NCBI GenBank assembly: GCA_003427395.1
Contig: BFEA01000575.1
Span: 494,594 to 534,439 of the forward strand
Direction of reading: 5' to 3'
DNA length: 39,846 bases
Origin: Chara braunii
Taxonomy: Eukaryota > Streptophyta > Charophyceae > Charales > Characeae
Part shown: in pieces, positions 1 through 8,964 of the stretch
Layout: each line of letters opens with the position of its first letter
How positions within the stretch are numbered: the first letter of the stretch is position 1
Made by a program: the position numbers and the translations under genes
The notes under the pieces: model-generated
The model's database searches: none
Told to the model about the DNA's origin: nothing
Seen by the model: only the letters and a program-made list of their open reading frames with translations

Positions 1-429
1 GAAGACCTTGAGGGAATAAGAGATCCGGGCCAAGGAACTAGAGGGGAGAAACACTAAGGGAGAGAGATGGAGAAATGAGGTTTTGACAAGGCCCAGGATG
101 GCAAGGTTTACAGATGCTGGTGCTAGAGAGACCTGGAGAGAGGTGTCCGGGGAACCATACAGAAGGACACCTGGAGAGAGGTGTCTGGGGAACCATATAG
201 AAGGAGTCCTTATTCGATGGCGTATACATCGAGCTCCTGTATGCCCCCTTTCTTTGAATCCCTTATGTACCAGCCACCTTCCTTTGCCGGGGTTCAGACG
301 ATCTTTACAGGCCAGAATGTCTCTGAGTTCCTAGATGGCTGAGAAGTCATTGGTATGAGAGGGGAGTGGACTGACTAGGAGATGATTGCGCACTTCCTTC
401 ATCACACTGCATCTTAGATAGACTGAGAG
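1..429. other. Upstream part of Gypsy-A, no clear product
   Basis: No domain is recognisable here. The stretch leads into a gag-like reading frame on the plus strand and is probably the 5' part of gag or the leader of the same element, since no LTR, primer-binding site or TG/CA boundary is visible before the window begins. It holds a small tandem duplication at 131-206. Confidence 0.4.
131..206. repeat. 38-bp tandem duplication
   Basis: Two adjacent 38-bp units (131-168 and 169-206), each starting ACCTGGAGAGAGGTGT, differ at only a few positions. The duplication lies in the 5' part of the degenerate gypsy element. Confidence 0.85.
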
Positions 430-780
430 GTGAGAGGTGTTATCCCTAACGATGGTCGATGGACGACGTTCAGGGAGAGAGTGACTCGAGCGTTCACGTG
501 TGACGAGATCTCCTATTCGATCGAAGATTTAAAAGAAACGAAACAGGAAGAGAACGAGAGCCTAGTGGCATTTGTTAGGAAATATGAGAAGGTCTCAGAT
601 CCCCTAGTGGAAGGTGGACTTATGGCGAAAATAGAAAGGTGTTGGATATTCTTGGGCACCTTGCCTCGAGAAAAACGCGAAATGGTAGTACGAGAGCTCC
701 CAACGAAGAGGGTGATGTTCACGCACGTCAAGGCCTTAGCCTACGATACAGAAGGGCAAACACTAGGACGCACATACTAA
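430..780 (+). pseudogene. gag: Gypsy-A gag fragment (capsid-like)
   Basis: A 116-residue open segment rich in charged residues. Its pattern of a short Trp/Phe region, then ESLVAFVRKYE and a helical stretch ending in 'LPREKREMVVRELP', resembles the retrotransposon gag (capsid) fold, in which such helices mediate particle assembly. It lies just upstream of the zinc-knuckle segment, in the expected order. It is short for a gag and ends in a stop, followed by several hundred bases without a long frame, so gag is broken here. The assignment rests on position and general character more than on a diagnostic motif. Confidence 0.6.
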
Positions 781-1064
781 AGGTTCTAGATAACCTAGGG
801 AAAGGTGTAACACCTGGGAGAGGAGGACGAAGGTCTCTAATTGAAGACCGTAAGGGGAGGATGGAAAGAAGAGAGACGAATTCGAACTCGCTAAGGAAAT
901 GAGAGTATAACCGAAGCGATGGGGAATGGAGAAAGGGGAATCGAGGACACTGGAAGAGAAATGATCGTGAATGGGGGACCTCCAAATGGTCGAATACAAA
1001 GGATAGTCGATGGAAGTCTAAGGACAAGATAGAAGGTTGAAGGCCTGAAAGGCGTGAGGATGAA

Positions 1065-1562
1065 ATGGTCAAGGAGATAAAAACCCTGAAAGCAGCAATG
1101 GAGAAGCTACAAAATAGTGTTCAGAAAAGAGAGGAGCCACGAGCGAGGCTGACTCCACCATCGGAGAATAAAGAAAAGGGTGACCCTAATCCGAAACGGA
1201 CATGGAGCGATAAGGCGGGCATGTATTGTGGTGATGAAGACCACGGGAAGAGGGACTGTCAAGCCATGCTAGAGGCGTTAAAGGAAGGAATCATTGAATT
1301 AGATGATAGAAAATATGTGATGTGGGCAGATGAAGGGAAGCATGTGCCCTTCTTGCCTTCGATGAAGATTAACGTCGATATCCGAAGAAGGAAAATAAAT
1401 GAGGCGAAGGCTGAACAGGCACAATCGCCCTTAGCAGCGAAGGCCTCTAGGGTAACCTTCGGAGATGAGATTGATGAGGCACTTGAGAGCCCGAGAATAG
1501 GGGTTTCCTCTATTAAATTTGAGGAAACGATGAGAGATAGCGATCCCTTTGTCTGTAAGTAA
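1065..1562 (+). pseudogene. gag: Gypsy-A gag C-terminus with damaged zinc knuckle
   Basis: The 165-residue segment begins with a heptad-like helix (residues 1-22) and then carries YCGDEDHGKRDC (residues 54-65). This fits the last three ligands of a CX2CX4HX4C zinc knuckle (Cys55, His60, Cys65), the nucleic-acid-binding motif at the end of gag. The first Cys of the motif should be residue 52 but is Gly (GGC, one base from TGC), so zinc binding would be compromised. The downstream part is acidic and hydrophilic, typical of a gag-protease linker. It lies between the capsid-like fragment and the protease of the same element. Confidence 0.75.
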
Positions 1563-1610
1563 GGAGTTGGGGAGTCGAGTCATGGGAAGAAGGAGGATCG
1601 AGATCAACCA

Positions 1611-1832
1611 ATGGCGGATAAGCAGGTGGAGTCACCCAAGTCGCCCTTGGCCCCTAGGAAAAGGGGGCCCAAAAAGTTTCAGTTGAAGAGCTCGCTGGAT
1701 GAAGTGGACCTAAGAGAATCATTAAGAAGAGCGATGGACATGCCCATCCCCGTCCCCATCACCCTCAAGGAATTCATAGCTGGATGTGGCCCCGCGAGGG
1801 ATGAATTAATAGGAATGATGAAGTTATGTAAC
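1611..1832 (+). pseudogene. Gypsy-A gag-protease linker, interrupted
   Basis: A basic stretch (SPLAPRKRGPKKF) is followed by 'LRESLRRAMDMPIPVPITLKE' and 'GPARDELIGMM'. This resembles the conserved helix found just before the protease in many gypsy polyproteins, where a short beta-promoting run (I-P-V-P-I-T-L) precedes 'hL-x-x-SP-x-x-R-x-x-h'. The frame is interrupted at 1,832 by the inverted-arm insertion. Taking out the insertion and one GTAAC copy leaves a frame that stays open for roughly 24 further codons on the other side, which supports the insertion boundary. Confidence 0.6.
1828..1832. repeat. Candidate target-site duplication, left copy (GTAAC)
   Basis: GTAAC here is repeated exactly at 3,537-3,541, at the two edges of the non-coding block. 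Five bases alone could match by chance, but the gag-protease reading frame supports this joint. Confidence 0.6.
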
Positions 1833-2107
1833 CGGGTGAACGCGCTGAACGCGCGTTCACGTTCAAACGCGCGCGTTCATACCCCCGAGGGCCGCGTTCA
1901 TTCGCGTTCAAATGCGATGCGCGCCACGTGGCGCGAAAAAACTGAACACGACCCCGGGGGGCGCACGCGCGCGTTACAGACTACGAGGTGGTGGACCTCG
2001 TTCTAAGAACCCCAAAACTGCAAAAAAAAAAAGAAAACAAAGGCCTACCCCCCCCCACCGCATTACCCCCGCCATGTGTGAAAATTCCTTTTTTTGTTTT
2101 TTTTTTG

Positions 2108-2410
2108 GAGTGGGTGGGGGAATCCCCCTAACACAGCTCACATAACCCATGCAGGCTATCTGAAGGGTCCGCACAGACATGTAGCGCCTACCCCCCCACC
2201 AAAATCGAGGCAGGCGGTGAATATGAAATAGAGCACGAGCTGGCCCAATATATACTCAAGATTCGAATTCAGGTCTGTGTTTCAGCAGTTATGGGTTGCT
2301 CACGTAGCTAGGGCCTATTTGTCACTGCACGTGACTCTTAGGGCTTGGTTGCACTACTCAGTGTGTGCTAAGTTAGAATGAATCTTCTGCAGAACGTGGA
2401 ATAATACACC
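2108..2410 (+). repeat. Left inverted arm of the 1.7-kb element
   Basis: This arm is matched, in reverse complement, by 2,860-3,190. Shared landmarks in order include CATGCAGGCTATCTGAAGGG, CAAAATCGAGGCAGGC, AGAGCACGAGCTGGCCC, CAGCAGTTATGGGTTGCTC and GAATGAATCTTCTGCAGAAC. Differences are scattered point changes and a short duplication of the AGCCAAGCCCTA segment in the right arm. Confidence 0.9.
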
Positions 2411-2846
2411 ATCGTTTTAATTTTTTCTTGTTTTTCTTTTTTCTCATTTTTTATTTTTCTTGTTGTTCTTTTTTTCTCGTTTTTCTTTTCTTAGGAAAAC
2501 GTGCAGTGGCCCTAAGGGCCTTTACTAAGTTGGAATGAATCTTCTGAAGAACGTGGAATAATACGCCACCATATGTTTTGTCTTTTCTTGTTTTTTTTTT
2601 TTCTCTTTTTTTTTTTTTCTTGTTGTTCTTTTTTTCTCGTTTTTCTTTTCTTAGGAATACGTGCAGTGTCCCTAAGGGCCTTTACTAAGTTAGAATGAAT
2701 CTTCTGCAGAACGTGGAATAATACGCCACCATATGTTTTGTCTTTTCTTGTTTTTTTTTTTTCTCATTTTTCATTTTTCTTGTTGTTCTTTTTTTCTCGT
2801 TTTTCTTTTCTTAGGAATATGTGCAGTGGCCCTAAGGGCCTTTACT
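2370..2846. repeat. Three tandem units of about 158 bp, T-rich
   Basis: Units start at about 2,370, 2,527 and 2,687. Each begins AAGTTAGAATGAATCTTCTG, passes through a long T/C-rich tract (TTTTCTTGTTGTTCTTTTTT), and ends with GTGCAGTGGCCCTAAGGGCC. The first unit overlaps the left inverted arm and the last abuts the right arm, so the tandem array probably grew from the arm tip. Open frames through it are low-complexity Phe/Leu strings and not genes. Confidence 0.9.
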
Positions 2847-2859
2847 CACCAAATGCACA

Positions 2860-3190
2860 AAAGACAAAACATATGGTGGCATATTATTCCACGTTCTGCA
2901 GAAGATTCATTCTAACTTAGCACATTTCGTGAGTAGTGCAGCCAAGCCCTAGTGCAGCCAAGCCCTAAGACTCACGTGCAGTGACCAACAGACCCTAGCT
3001 ACGTGAGCAACCCATAACTGCTGAAACATAGACCTGGAATCGCATCTTGAGTATATATCGGGCCAGCTCGTGCTCTATTTCATATTCACTGCCTGCCTCG
3101 ATTTTGGTGGGGGTGTCTGCGCTACATGTCTGCGCGGACCCTTCAGATAGCCTGCATGGGCTATCTGAGTTGTGTTAGGGGGATTTCCCC
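2860..3190 (-). repeat. Right inverted arm of the 1.7-kb element
   Basis: Reverse-complement partner of the left arm. It contains an extra tandem copy of the segment GTGCAGCCAAGCCCTA near 2,937-2,966 that the left arm has once, which accounts for its slightly greater length. Confidence 0.9.
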
Positions 3191-3214
3191 ACCCCCTCGA
3201 AAAAAAAAGGACCT

Positions 3215-3285
3215 TACACACACATGCACACACACACGTATACACACACACACACACACACACACACAAATTCACACACACACAC
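3215..3285. repeat. CA dinucleotide microsatellite
   Basis: An interrupted (CA)n run lies in the outer right part of the inserted element and is absent from the left side, so it arose after the element formed. Open frames here read Thr-His or Cys-Val repeats and are not coding. Confidence 0.9.
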
Positions 3286-3330
3286 TGTTCTGTTTTTTTT
3301 TTAATTCCTGTTTCGCCTGGGGCTTTGGCC

Positions 3331-3410
3331 CACAGGCCCCCCAAGCACCGTCGCCGCTCCCCACGCTGCCCACAGCCCCCCCAAACACCGTTGCTGCTCC
3401 CCACACTGCC
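3331..3410. repeat. Two tandem 40-bp units, C-rich
   Basis: Units at 3,331-3,370 and 3,371-3,410 share CACAG, a C-run, CACCGT and GCTCCCCAC with a few substitutions. They lie between the CA microsatellite and the GAACG-rich right end of the inserted element. Confidence 0.75.
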
Positions 3411-3536
3411 CAAAGCACCACCCCACCCCGCCCACCTCCTTGCGCGAACGCGTCAAACGCGTTCACGCGCGTTCAATGAACGCACGTTCACTGCGTTCAT
3501 ACCTTGAACGTGAAACCCGCGTTCAATGAACGCGCG

Positions 3537-3541
3537 GTAAC
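3537..3541. repeat. Candidate target-site duplication, right copy (GTAAC)
   Basis: Partner of the GTAAC at 1,828-1,832. It lies immediately after the terminal GAACGCGCG of the inserted element and immediately before resumed gypsy sequence. Confidence 0.6.
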
Positions 3542-3628
3542 ATAGTGATGAAGAAAGCTAAAGTGTCACTATCAGAGGCGATGGTCGCCGGGGACTCTAA
3601 AGCAAAGGCGAAGGCTTCTATATAAACA

Positions 3629-4000
3629 ATGGAAAGCGGGAAGGAGAAAGATGGAGAGGCTGCTGAGGGAGAGGGGAATTACTTCTATGTCCTTGGAAGT
3701 GGAAAACTGAAAGCCACCGTGAATAAAATTAAGATGGAAGCTATCGTCGACGATGGGTCAGATTCCACCGTCTGCGAGGACAAGGTAGTACGAAAGCTCG
3801 AGCTAGAGGTGGATAGGAGCGTTGCCATGACCATGGTATCAGCTAACAAGCTAAGGCAGCTAGCGCTTGGAGTGTGGCATACGGCCAAGGTAGTGGTAGC
3901 TGGGATCAAAGTCACCGTACCAGTCTTCACTGTAGAACATTGTCCATCTGAGCTAATCCTTGGGAGGACCTGGCTTACACATGTCAACGCTACTACTTAG
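3629..4000 (+). pseudogene. Gypsy-A aspartic protease domain
   Basis: This 123-residue open segment holds the best-preserved retropepsin signature in the window. AIVDDGSDSTV (residues 38-48) is the active-site loop, with catalytic Asp41 followed by D-G-S in place of the usual S/T-G-S/A, and LILGRTWL (residues 109-116) is the conserved hydrophobic-Leu-Gly partner motif near the C-terminus. Retropepsins act as homodimers and cut the gag-pol polyprotein. Length fits a single protease domain with a short leader. The Asp at the second active-site position is unusual; I cannot say whether it is a lineage trait or decay. The domain ends at a stop, and the sequence from 4,001 to 4,840 has no conserved domain I can name. 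Confidence 0.85.
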
Positions 4001-4839
4001 AATAAGCAGGATGGAAGTCAGACAGTCACCATAGATGGACCCGAGGGTAGCAAGGTCACGTTAAAAACTGTGAATGAATTCGATAAATGTTCACAAAGTC
4101 TCCCTGCAGAGTACAGTTCAGCTAATGACGCGACGTTGCCAGATGATACCTGAACAAACTTACCTCAGGACCTCATAAAGTGAGAGAGAAGAGGATAGAA
4201 GTTGAAGATTTGGAGGATAAATACGTGGTGGACGAAACTGTTTACCCTAAGGAGAGCGACGACGACGAATTCAGAGGATGCGGAAACCTTTTTTTTTTGG
4301 AGGAATTCCCCCACACGGCGGGGGGAAAAGATACAAAACTGTAGCCCAAAAAGTTAAACCGGCTGCAGTTAGCCGTGATAGGATAAGAGAGATAGGGATC
4401 ACCGAGGAGGAAATAACTCAGGTGATTAGGGAACGAAAAGCCACTGAAGGGCAACGAATCACTGACGAGAGGTAAAAAGGGATGAACATAGGCGATGGGA
4501 ATATAACCGAGGAGGAAAAAAAGTTGATAGTCGAGACATTAAGGGTATGTGATTAGGCGGTAGCCTTCTGCGATGTGGAGAGGGGACGAATAGATCCGCG
4601 ATACGCTAAACCAGCGAGGATCTATACGGTTTCGCATGTGCCATGAAATGACGCAAGATGGAAATGTACTCAGAAAGAAAAGGACACGATAGTGAACTTC
4701 CTTAAAGAAAAAATCAGGAGTGTTCATAGCTGAACCGTGTGAGAGTGCCTATGCAAACAGGCAGTTCTTCATAGGGAAGTCAAATAGGAAGCCATGGTGG
4801 ATACAAGATCTACAGAAAATGAATAAAGTCACGGTTAGT
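4001..4839 (+). pseudogene. Gypsy-A protease-RT spacer, decayed
   Basis: The stretch is purine-rich with short charged open segments (for example 4,278-4,475 and 4,720-4,860) and several stops. It should correspond to the linker and N-terminal fingers of reverse transcriptase, but I see no conserved motif until about 4,880. A short T-run followed by GGAGGAATTCCCCC near 4,281-4,305 looks foreign to the coding sequence and may be a small insertion. Confidence 0.5.
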
Positions 4840-5397
4840 GACGTTGGGTCCATTCAATATCCTATCCGAAGGGTCGGCTGGACGTTCGATTTACTCAGTC
4901 TGCGATCTTTTCTCAGGCTACGACGAGATTCCGCTTGACTATAGAGACGACACCTACTGTGATGCATACACCATTGGGATTAATCCATATGATGGTAGTA
5001 CTGATGGGATGGAATAATGGCGTTGCGGTCTTCCAAAGAGCGATGGTCGCGGTGTTGGGAAAGTTTATACCAAATTTAGTGGAAGTCTTCCTAGACGACT
5101 TTCCAATCAAAGGGTCGTACGCGAAAGAAGACTGAGGTAAGGCCCGGGGTGAGGAAGTTTGTCGCAACCCACGTTGAGGACATCAAAAAGGTGTTAGTAA
5201 AGTTAGAGGACGTGAATCTCACGATGAGTGAGACAAAAAGTAGGTGGGCATTATCGTTCATTAAGATATTGGGTTATATTTGCGATAAAAATGACAGGTG
5301 GCCGGACCCGCCAAAAATAAAAAAACTTATGAATTGGTCAACGCCGCTGCGACATATAACGGATATACGTCAGTTTTTAGGAGTAGTTGGGTTCTGA
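4840..5397 (+). pseudogene. pol: Gypsy-A reverse transcriptase, frameshifted
   Basis: Reverse transcriptase copies the element RNA into DNA. Around 4,888-4,925 one frame reads DLFSGYDEIPLDYRD, matching motif A (D-L-x-S-G-Y), so the motif A Asp is present. After a frame change, 4,935-5,135 reads through MHTPLG, the PFG-like region (degraded to 'MGWNNGVAVFQRAM') and VEVFLDDF, the YLDD box with Phe for Tyr. After another stop, 5,149-5,397 gives the connection region with 'LGYI', 'DPPKIKKLMNW' and 'IRQFLGVVGF'. The order and spacing are canonical for Ty3/gypsy, but at least two frameshifts and a stop after 'GVVGF' (TGA, possibly from CGA) make it inactive. Confidence 0.85.
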
Positions 5398-5445
5398 AAG
5401 AACTTCATAAAAGGATATGCGGAAAACGTTGACCCTATAAGAAGG

Positions 5446-5969
5446 TTGTTGCGCAAAGGAGTTGAGTGGAAATGGATGAACGAACCAGGAGACGTAGTGA
5501 AGATCTTGAAGGATGAGTTTAGGGAAGGAGGGCAGGTCCTTGGAGTCCCTTGTTTCAAGGACGAGGAGAAAAGGTCGTTTGTAGTGTGTACTGACGTTGG
5601 GCCACATCTGTTGGTGGGGTCTTGGCTTTATAAGAATTTAGGAGCAGAGAAATACCCCTTAGGTTTGAAAGTAAAACACTAAACACCACTGAGAGAAACT
5701 ATTTTCAGTTTAAGAAGGAAGTTCTTGGGGTGTTGCATTGCCTAAACATTTTTCGACACTATACTTACGGGCAGAGATTCGTTTTGCGGGTCGATCCTAT
5801 GACTGTAGCTGTCGTGTTACAAAAGGACTTCTCCTTGACGAACCCTACGATAACGAGACGACTTATGCACATAAGGATGTTTGACTATGTAGTCGAACGC
5901 ATATTTGGGGCCAAGAACGAGGTGGCGGATGAGCTGTTGCGGATCGTGTTGGAAGAAGGGGACCTATGA
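5446..5969 (+). pseudogene. pol: Gypsy-A RNase H domain fragments
   Basis: The segment at 5,446-5,682 gives 'VLGVPCF' and 'FVVCTDVGPHLLVGSWL', matching the start of the gypsy RNase H (I-x-T-D-A-S-x-x-G-I-G-A-V-L) with the first catalytic Asp kept but the glycine-rich part eroded. The segment at 5,730-5,969 gives 'FRHYTYGQRFVLRVDPMTV' and 'FDYVVERIFGAKNEVADELLR', matching the domain end, where the family normally has TDH and N-x-V-A-D-A-L-S-R. A frame break separates the halves. RNase H removes RNA from the hybrid during reverse transcription. Confidence 0.8.
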
Positions 5970-6109
5970 TCACCCGGGGGCATCGATAAGTTTTTACAGA
6001 TGGAAATAGGCTCGGTAAAAATTGAGCCTAGTACTAGTGACTCCATTCCGTTCCTAGAGAAACTCTATACCGGTAAGTACCACCAAATATGATACTAGGG
6101 GAGGTGGAG

Positions 6110-6760
6110 GTCGATGATAAGCTCAGGAAGGAATCTCAGCAGTACTACCTTAAGGTAGACTACCTTTTTAAGAGACCACCTAAGAATAATATGTCGATGA
6201 GGGTAGTATGTGATGAGGAATAACAGAAGGAGATAATCGTTGAGCTTCATGATGGGATCATTTGGGGGCATAGAGGAGTGAAAGGGACCTTTGAGAATGT
6301 CAGGAATCTTTACTGGTGGGACGACTTATATAGAGATGTAGAGTCCTACTGCCTGACATGAGTGGAGTGTAAGAAAAGAGTTGAGGTTTAATACAAGGAA
6401 CCATTGTTCCCTTCTTATCCAACTGCGGCATGATAAAAAGTTCACGTGGACTTAGTCAAGATGCCCAAAGGACTCATAGAAGTATGCGCGCTGCGTCAGA
6501 AGACGGGGAAAGCGGTCGGTGAATACCTAACTGAGTATATCACTCGATACGGATGTATTGGAAAGATTGTTATGGACAGGGGGTCCGAGTTCATGGCTAA
6601 GGAGGTCTAGACCTTGCTCCAAAAAGCAGGGATTCGAGTGTCCTTGGCCACCACATAGTACCGTCCTCAAACTAATGCCCCTGTTGAAAGGGAACATCAA
6701 TCTCTAGTTAACGCGCTTGCCAAATGGTGTATAGGAAAAAAGACGGAGTGACCAAAATAT
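6110..6760 (+). pseudogene. pol: Gypsy-A integrase zinc-binding and catalytic core, with stops
   Basis: In one frame the sequence carries 'ELHDGIIWGHRGVKGT' (the two zinc His residues of the HHCC domain) and 'VESYCLT-stop-VECKK' (the Cys side, with TGA where a second Cys is expected). The DDE core follows in the same frame: Asp in 'VHVDLVKMP' (codon 6,449), Asp in 'VMDRGSEF' (6,575) and Glu in 'PVEREHQSL' (6,686). The first two Asp residues are only about 42 codons apart instead of about 60, so an internal deletion removed part of the core. At least five in-frame stops interrupt the region. Integrase inserts the DNA copy into the genome. Confidence 0.8.
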
Positions 6761-6883
6761 CTGAGATTTCCAGTCTGGCGGATAATGATACTGTTCGAGC
6801 CACCACGGGGTACCCACTTGTACACCTTATGGTGTGGGAGGCACTGCCCCTTACCCATAGAGTTTCATATGGACTCATGAACG

Positions 6884-7531
6884 ATGATTGACTGGGAAGG
6901 GGTATTGACCAGAGGGCAGTTACTAGGCACTAGAATTAGACAAATAGTTAAGCTGCTGGAGGATAGTACCCGGGAAGTCGTAGAAAGACTGAAAGTCCAG
7001 AGGGGAAAAGACAAGGAAAGGTGGGACAAGAACCTTCAAGTTAGGCAAGAGGGTATACTTGCCGGGAGTCTAGTCTTGCTCTACGATTCCGCTCTGGAAA
7101 GGATGTGGTCGGAAAAACTAGCGAACCGGTGGATGGGGCCCTACCGTGTGGTCAAGAGACTAGAAGGAAGGGCTTATTTGCTCGAGAAACTAGACGGGGC
7201 TAAATGGAAAGAGCCAGTGTTTGACACGCGTTTGAAGGTGTTTAGGAGGCGGGGAGAAAGTTTAGACAAGTTCTACCCGACCTTGAAGAAGGATAAGGGA
7301 AAAGAGAAGGTTGAGGAGAATCCGGTAGTACCCTCTGAAGGGCCCTTGACGGAACCTCCAAAGGAACTTGGGTCATCTACCTATAAAAGAGGAGAAACTT
7401 CCAAAAGGCCTATGGAAAAGAGATGGGAGACGGTCCTAGGCGTCAAAACAGCCGGAAGAAAAACACAAAGAAATGGAACGAAAGGTTTTAGAGTTGGTCA
7501 TGCTAAGGCAAGGAAGGAGACCCAAACATAA
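6884..7531 (+). pseudogene. pol: Gypsy-A integrase C-terminal (GPY/F) module
   Basis: A 215-residue open segment. Residues about 25-60 form a basic helix ('REVVERLKVQRGKDKERWDKN'), then comes 'GSLVLLYDSALE' and 'KLANRWMGPYRVVKRLEGRAYLLEKLDG' (roughly residues 77-105), the GPY/F module of Ty3/gypsy integrases, followed by 'TRLKVFRRR'. The tail is highly charged (KDKGKEKVEE) with no chromodomain that I can see. This is the longest intact stretch of the element and ends at a normal stop. Open by itself, it lacks catalytic function. Confidence 0.85.
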
Positions 7532-8964
7532 GAAGGTCATAAAAAGCGTGATGGTCATAGGCAAAGGTGAGGGTAGACACCGCCCCGAGAAGGGACGGCG
7601 GAAGATCAAGAAACGATTAGGGGTCAAAGAAAAATGATTAAGAAGAAGCGGAAAAAGAAAAAGAAACGAGAAAGAAGGAACCGACCAAAGCGGTAAGGGT
7701 AATCTTGGGTTGATGGGTAGAGAGCAGGAGTCAACATTCCTTTCTTCTCCTTTTCCTTGATATACCGAGATGGGTCGCTGGGGACGTCGAGAATGGGGGG
7801 GGGCCTGCTGTCGGGCGGCCCCAACCTTACACCGCCCTTTACTTCCTTGATGATAACACTTAAGGAGGACTTGATTCAGTCAGATTGCTTGGCGGGATCT
7901 CAACCTACGTCGAAAGGTATGATATCAGACTTGCGCAACGGATGTTGAGGCCGAGGCATCAGGGAAAAGCAGAGCCATGAATTCTGGATAGGCGCCCCTT
8001 TGCGCGCGCTACGGAGGCGTATCATTGACGAGGCATAAATGAGTGACTATTACTGAGGAAGTGTCGGAGGCTTCAGGCAAACGGACAAGAACGGGAGAGC
8101 CGAATTGCATTAAGAAGTCGGGTGATGGACCAAACAATGGGGGGCGTCAAACTTCTGAGACGAGCCCTCAGGAGAACTAAGTGGCGGCCGACACCGGAAT
8201 TCTTTTTAGAACCGATACGAAGGGGAAATGCTGCTCGGGCGCACTTGGGATTTTAACCGACGGGGCCTAAGTAGATCCGGAAATGGCCTAAGGCTAAGAA
8301 AAGGGCCCTCAGGCCGCAACCTTATTTCCAAGGCGGGGCCCTACGAAATTTGACAAGCCTTGGTACCTTTCAGTGTGGGGACCACAAGGGCCATGGCAGG
8401 TTGGGCCTAGGTTCGACATGAGCCTCCGTACCGGGGCGCTGCAAAAGGCCCGGTACCCGATAAAACGGCCCCCTTCTCTAAAAACCTTTGGGGGCCCAAA
8501 CAGGCCTGGGTACATGCCCAGGAAGTTATGGTACCGGGGCTCTACAACTTATCGATAGCTTCTGAGTGCACAAAAGGGTTGGGGCACTCCGAGAAGAGCG
8601 CCCGCAAAGTATATAAGCCCAACCGGGCTCAAGCGTGAGGGGCTTCCGAGATGTGTGCTTATGGGCGCACGTACAGGCGCACAGGAGGAACTTGGGAGAC
8701 TTGAGAGAGACGCATGGGCGGAGGAGCCACACGAACGAGGAACGCACGTGGGGGAGGTAAGAGGTAGTCTAAGACGAAGAATGTGTGTGAGGAGGGAGGG
8801 GAGCACGCCATAGCCGCGTGCGGACATCTACACGTGCGGGTTGAGAAACAAAGTGGATAATGTGCGCTCACTCACACCGTTGAAAGAAACCGCGCGCAAC
8901 AGCACGCACGTAAGCGCTGTGTTGGGATCGCGCATGAGATGCTGCACACACTCGCACGCAACGG
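7532..8964. other. No recognisable gene; possible 3' part of Gypsy-A
   Basis: No conserved domain is seen. The first 150 bases are A/G-rich and basic if read in frame. A G-run at 7,795-7,803 is followed by CCTGCTG and could be a remnant polypurine tract and LTR edge, but I find no second LTR copy to confirm it. From about 8,200 the sequence turns G/C-rich with recurring GGTACC, GGGCC and CCAAGGC words. It grades into the minisatellite. Confidence 0.4.

Larger units (their letters stand above)
1833..3536. mobile_element. Inverted-arm (foldback-like) element inserted in Gypsy-A
   Basis: This 1.7-kb block separates the gag linker from the protease of Gypsy-A and carries no convincing ORF. It is flanked on both sides by GTAAC (1,828-1,832 and 3,537-3,541), a candidate 5-bp target duplication. 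Its inner arms (about 2,108-2,410 and 2,860-3,190) are near-identical inverted copies. Its outer ends differ from each other but both are packed with GAACG/CGTTC motifs: about seven at 1,837-1,914 and nine at 3,442-3,533. Three T-rich tandem units fill the centre. It looks like a non-autonomous DNA element of foldback or long-TIR type, but I cannot name a superfamily. A 5-bp duplication would also fit an LTR-type integration. Confidence 0.7.
430..7531 (+). mobile_element. Gypsy-A: degenerate Ty3/gypsy LTR retrotransposon
   Basis: Fragments of a single gag-pol polyprotein follow one another on the plus strand in canonical Ty3/gypsy order: gag, zinc knuckle, protease, reverse transcriptase, RNase H, integrase and integrase C-terminal module. 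RNase H before integrase is the Ty3/gypsy order, not Ty1/copia. The reading frame is broken by many stops and frameshifts, and a 1.7-kb inverted-repeat element sits between gag and protease. I cannot place either LTR: the 5' end may lie outside the window, and no clear 3' LTR is seen after 7,531. The element is old and cannot be autonomous. Confidence 0.85.

Noticed and set aside
2733-2920. Phe/Leu-rich frames resembling membrane segments
   Set aside because: They are translations of T/C tracts in the 158-bp tandem repeats and have no protein-like composition outside the tract.
3075-3507. Frames encoding Thr-His or Cys-Val repeats and Pro-rich tails
   Set aside because: They derive from the CA microsatellite and C-rich 40-bp repeats in the inserted element.
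7795-7820. G-run followed by CCTGCTG as the polypurine tract and LTR edge of Gypsy-A
   Set aside because: No second LTR copy exists in the window to define the edge, so it remains a guess.
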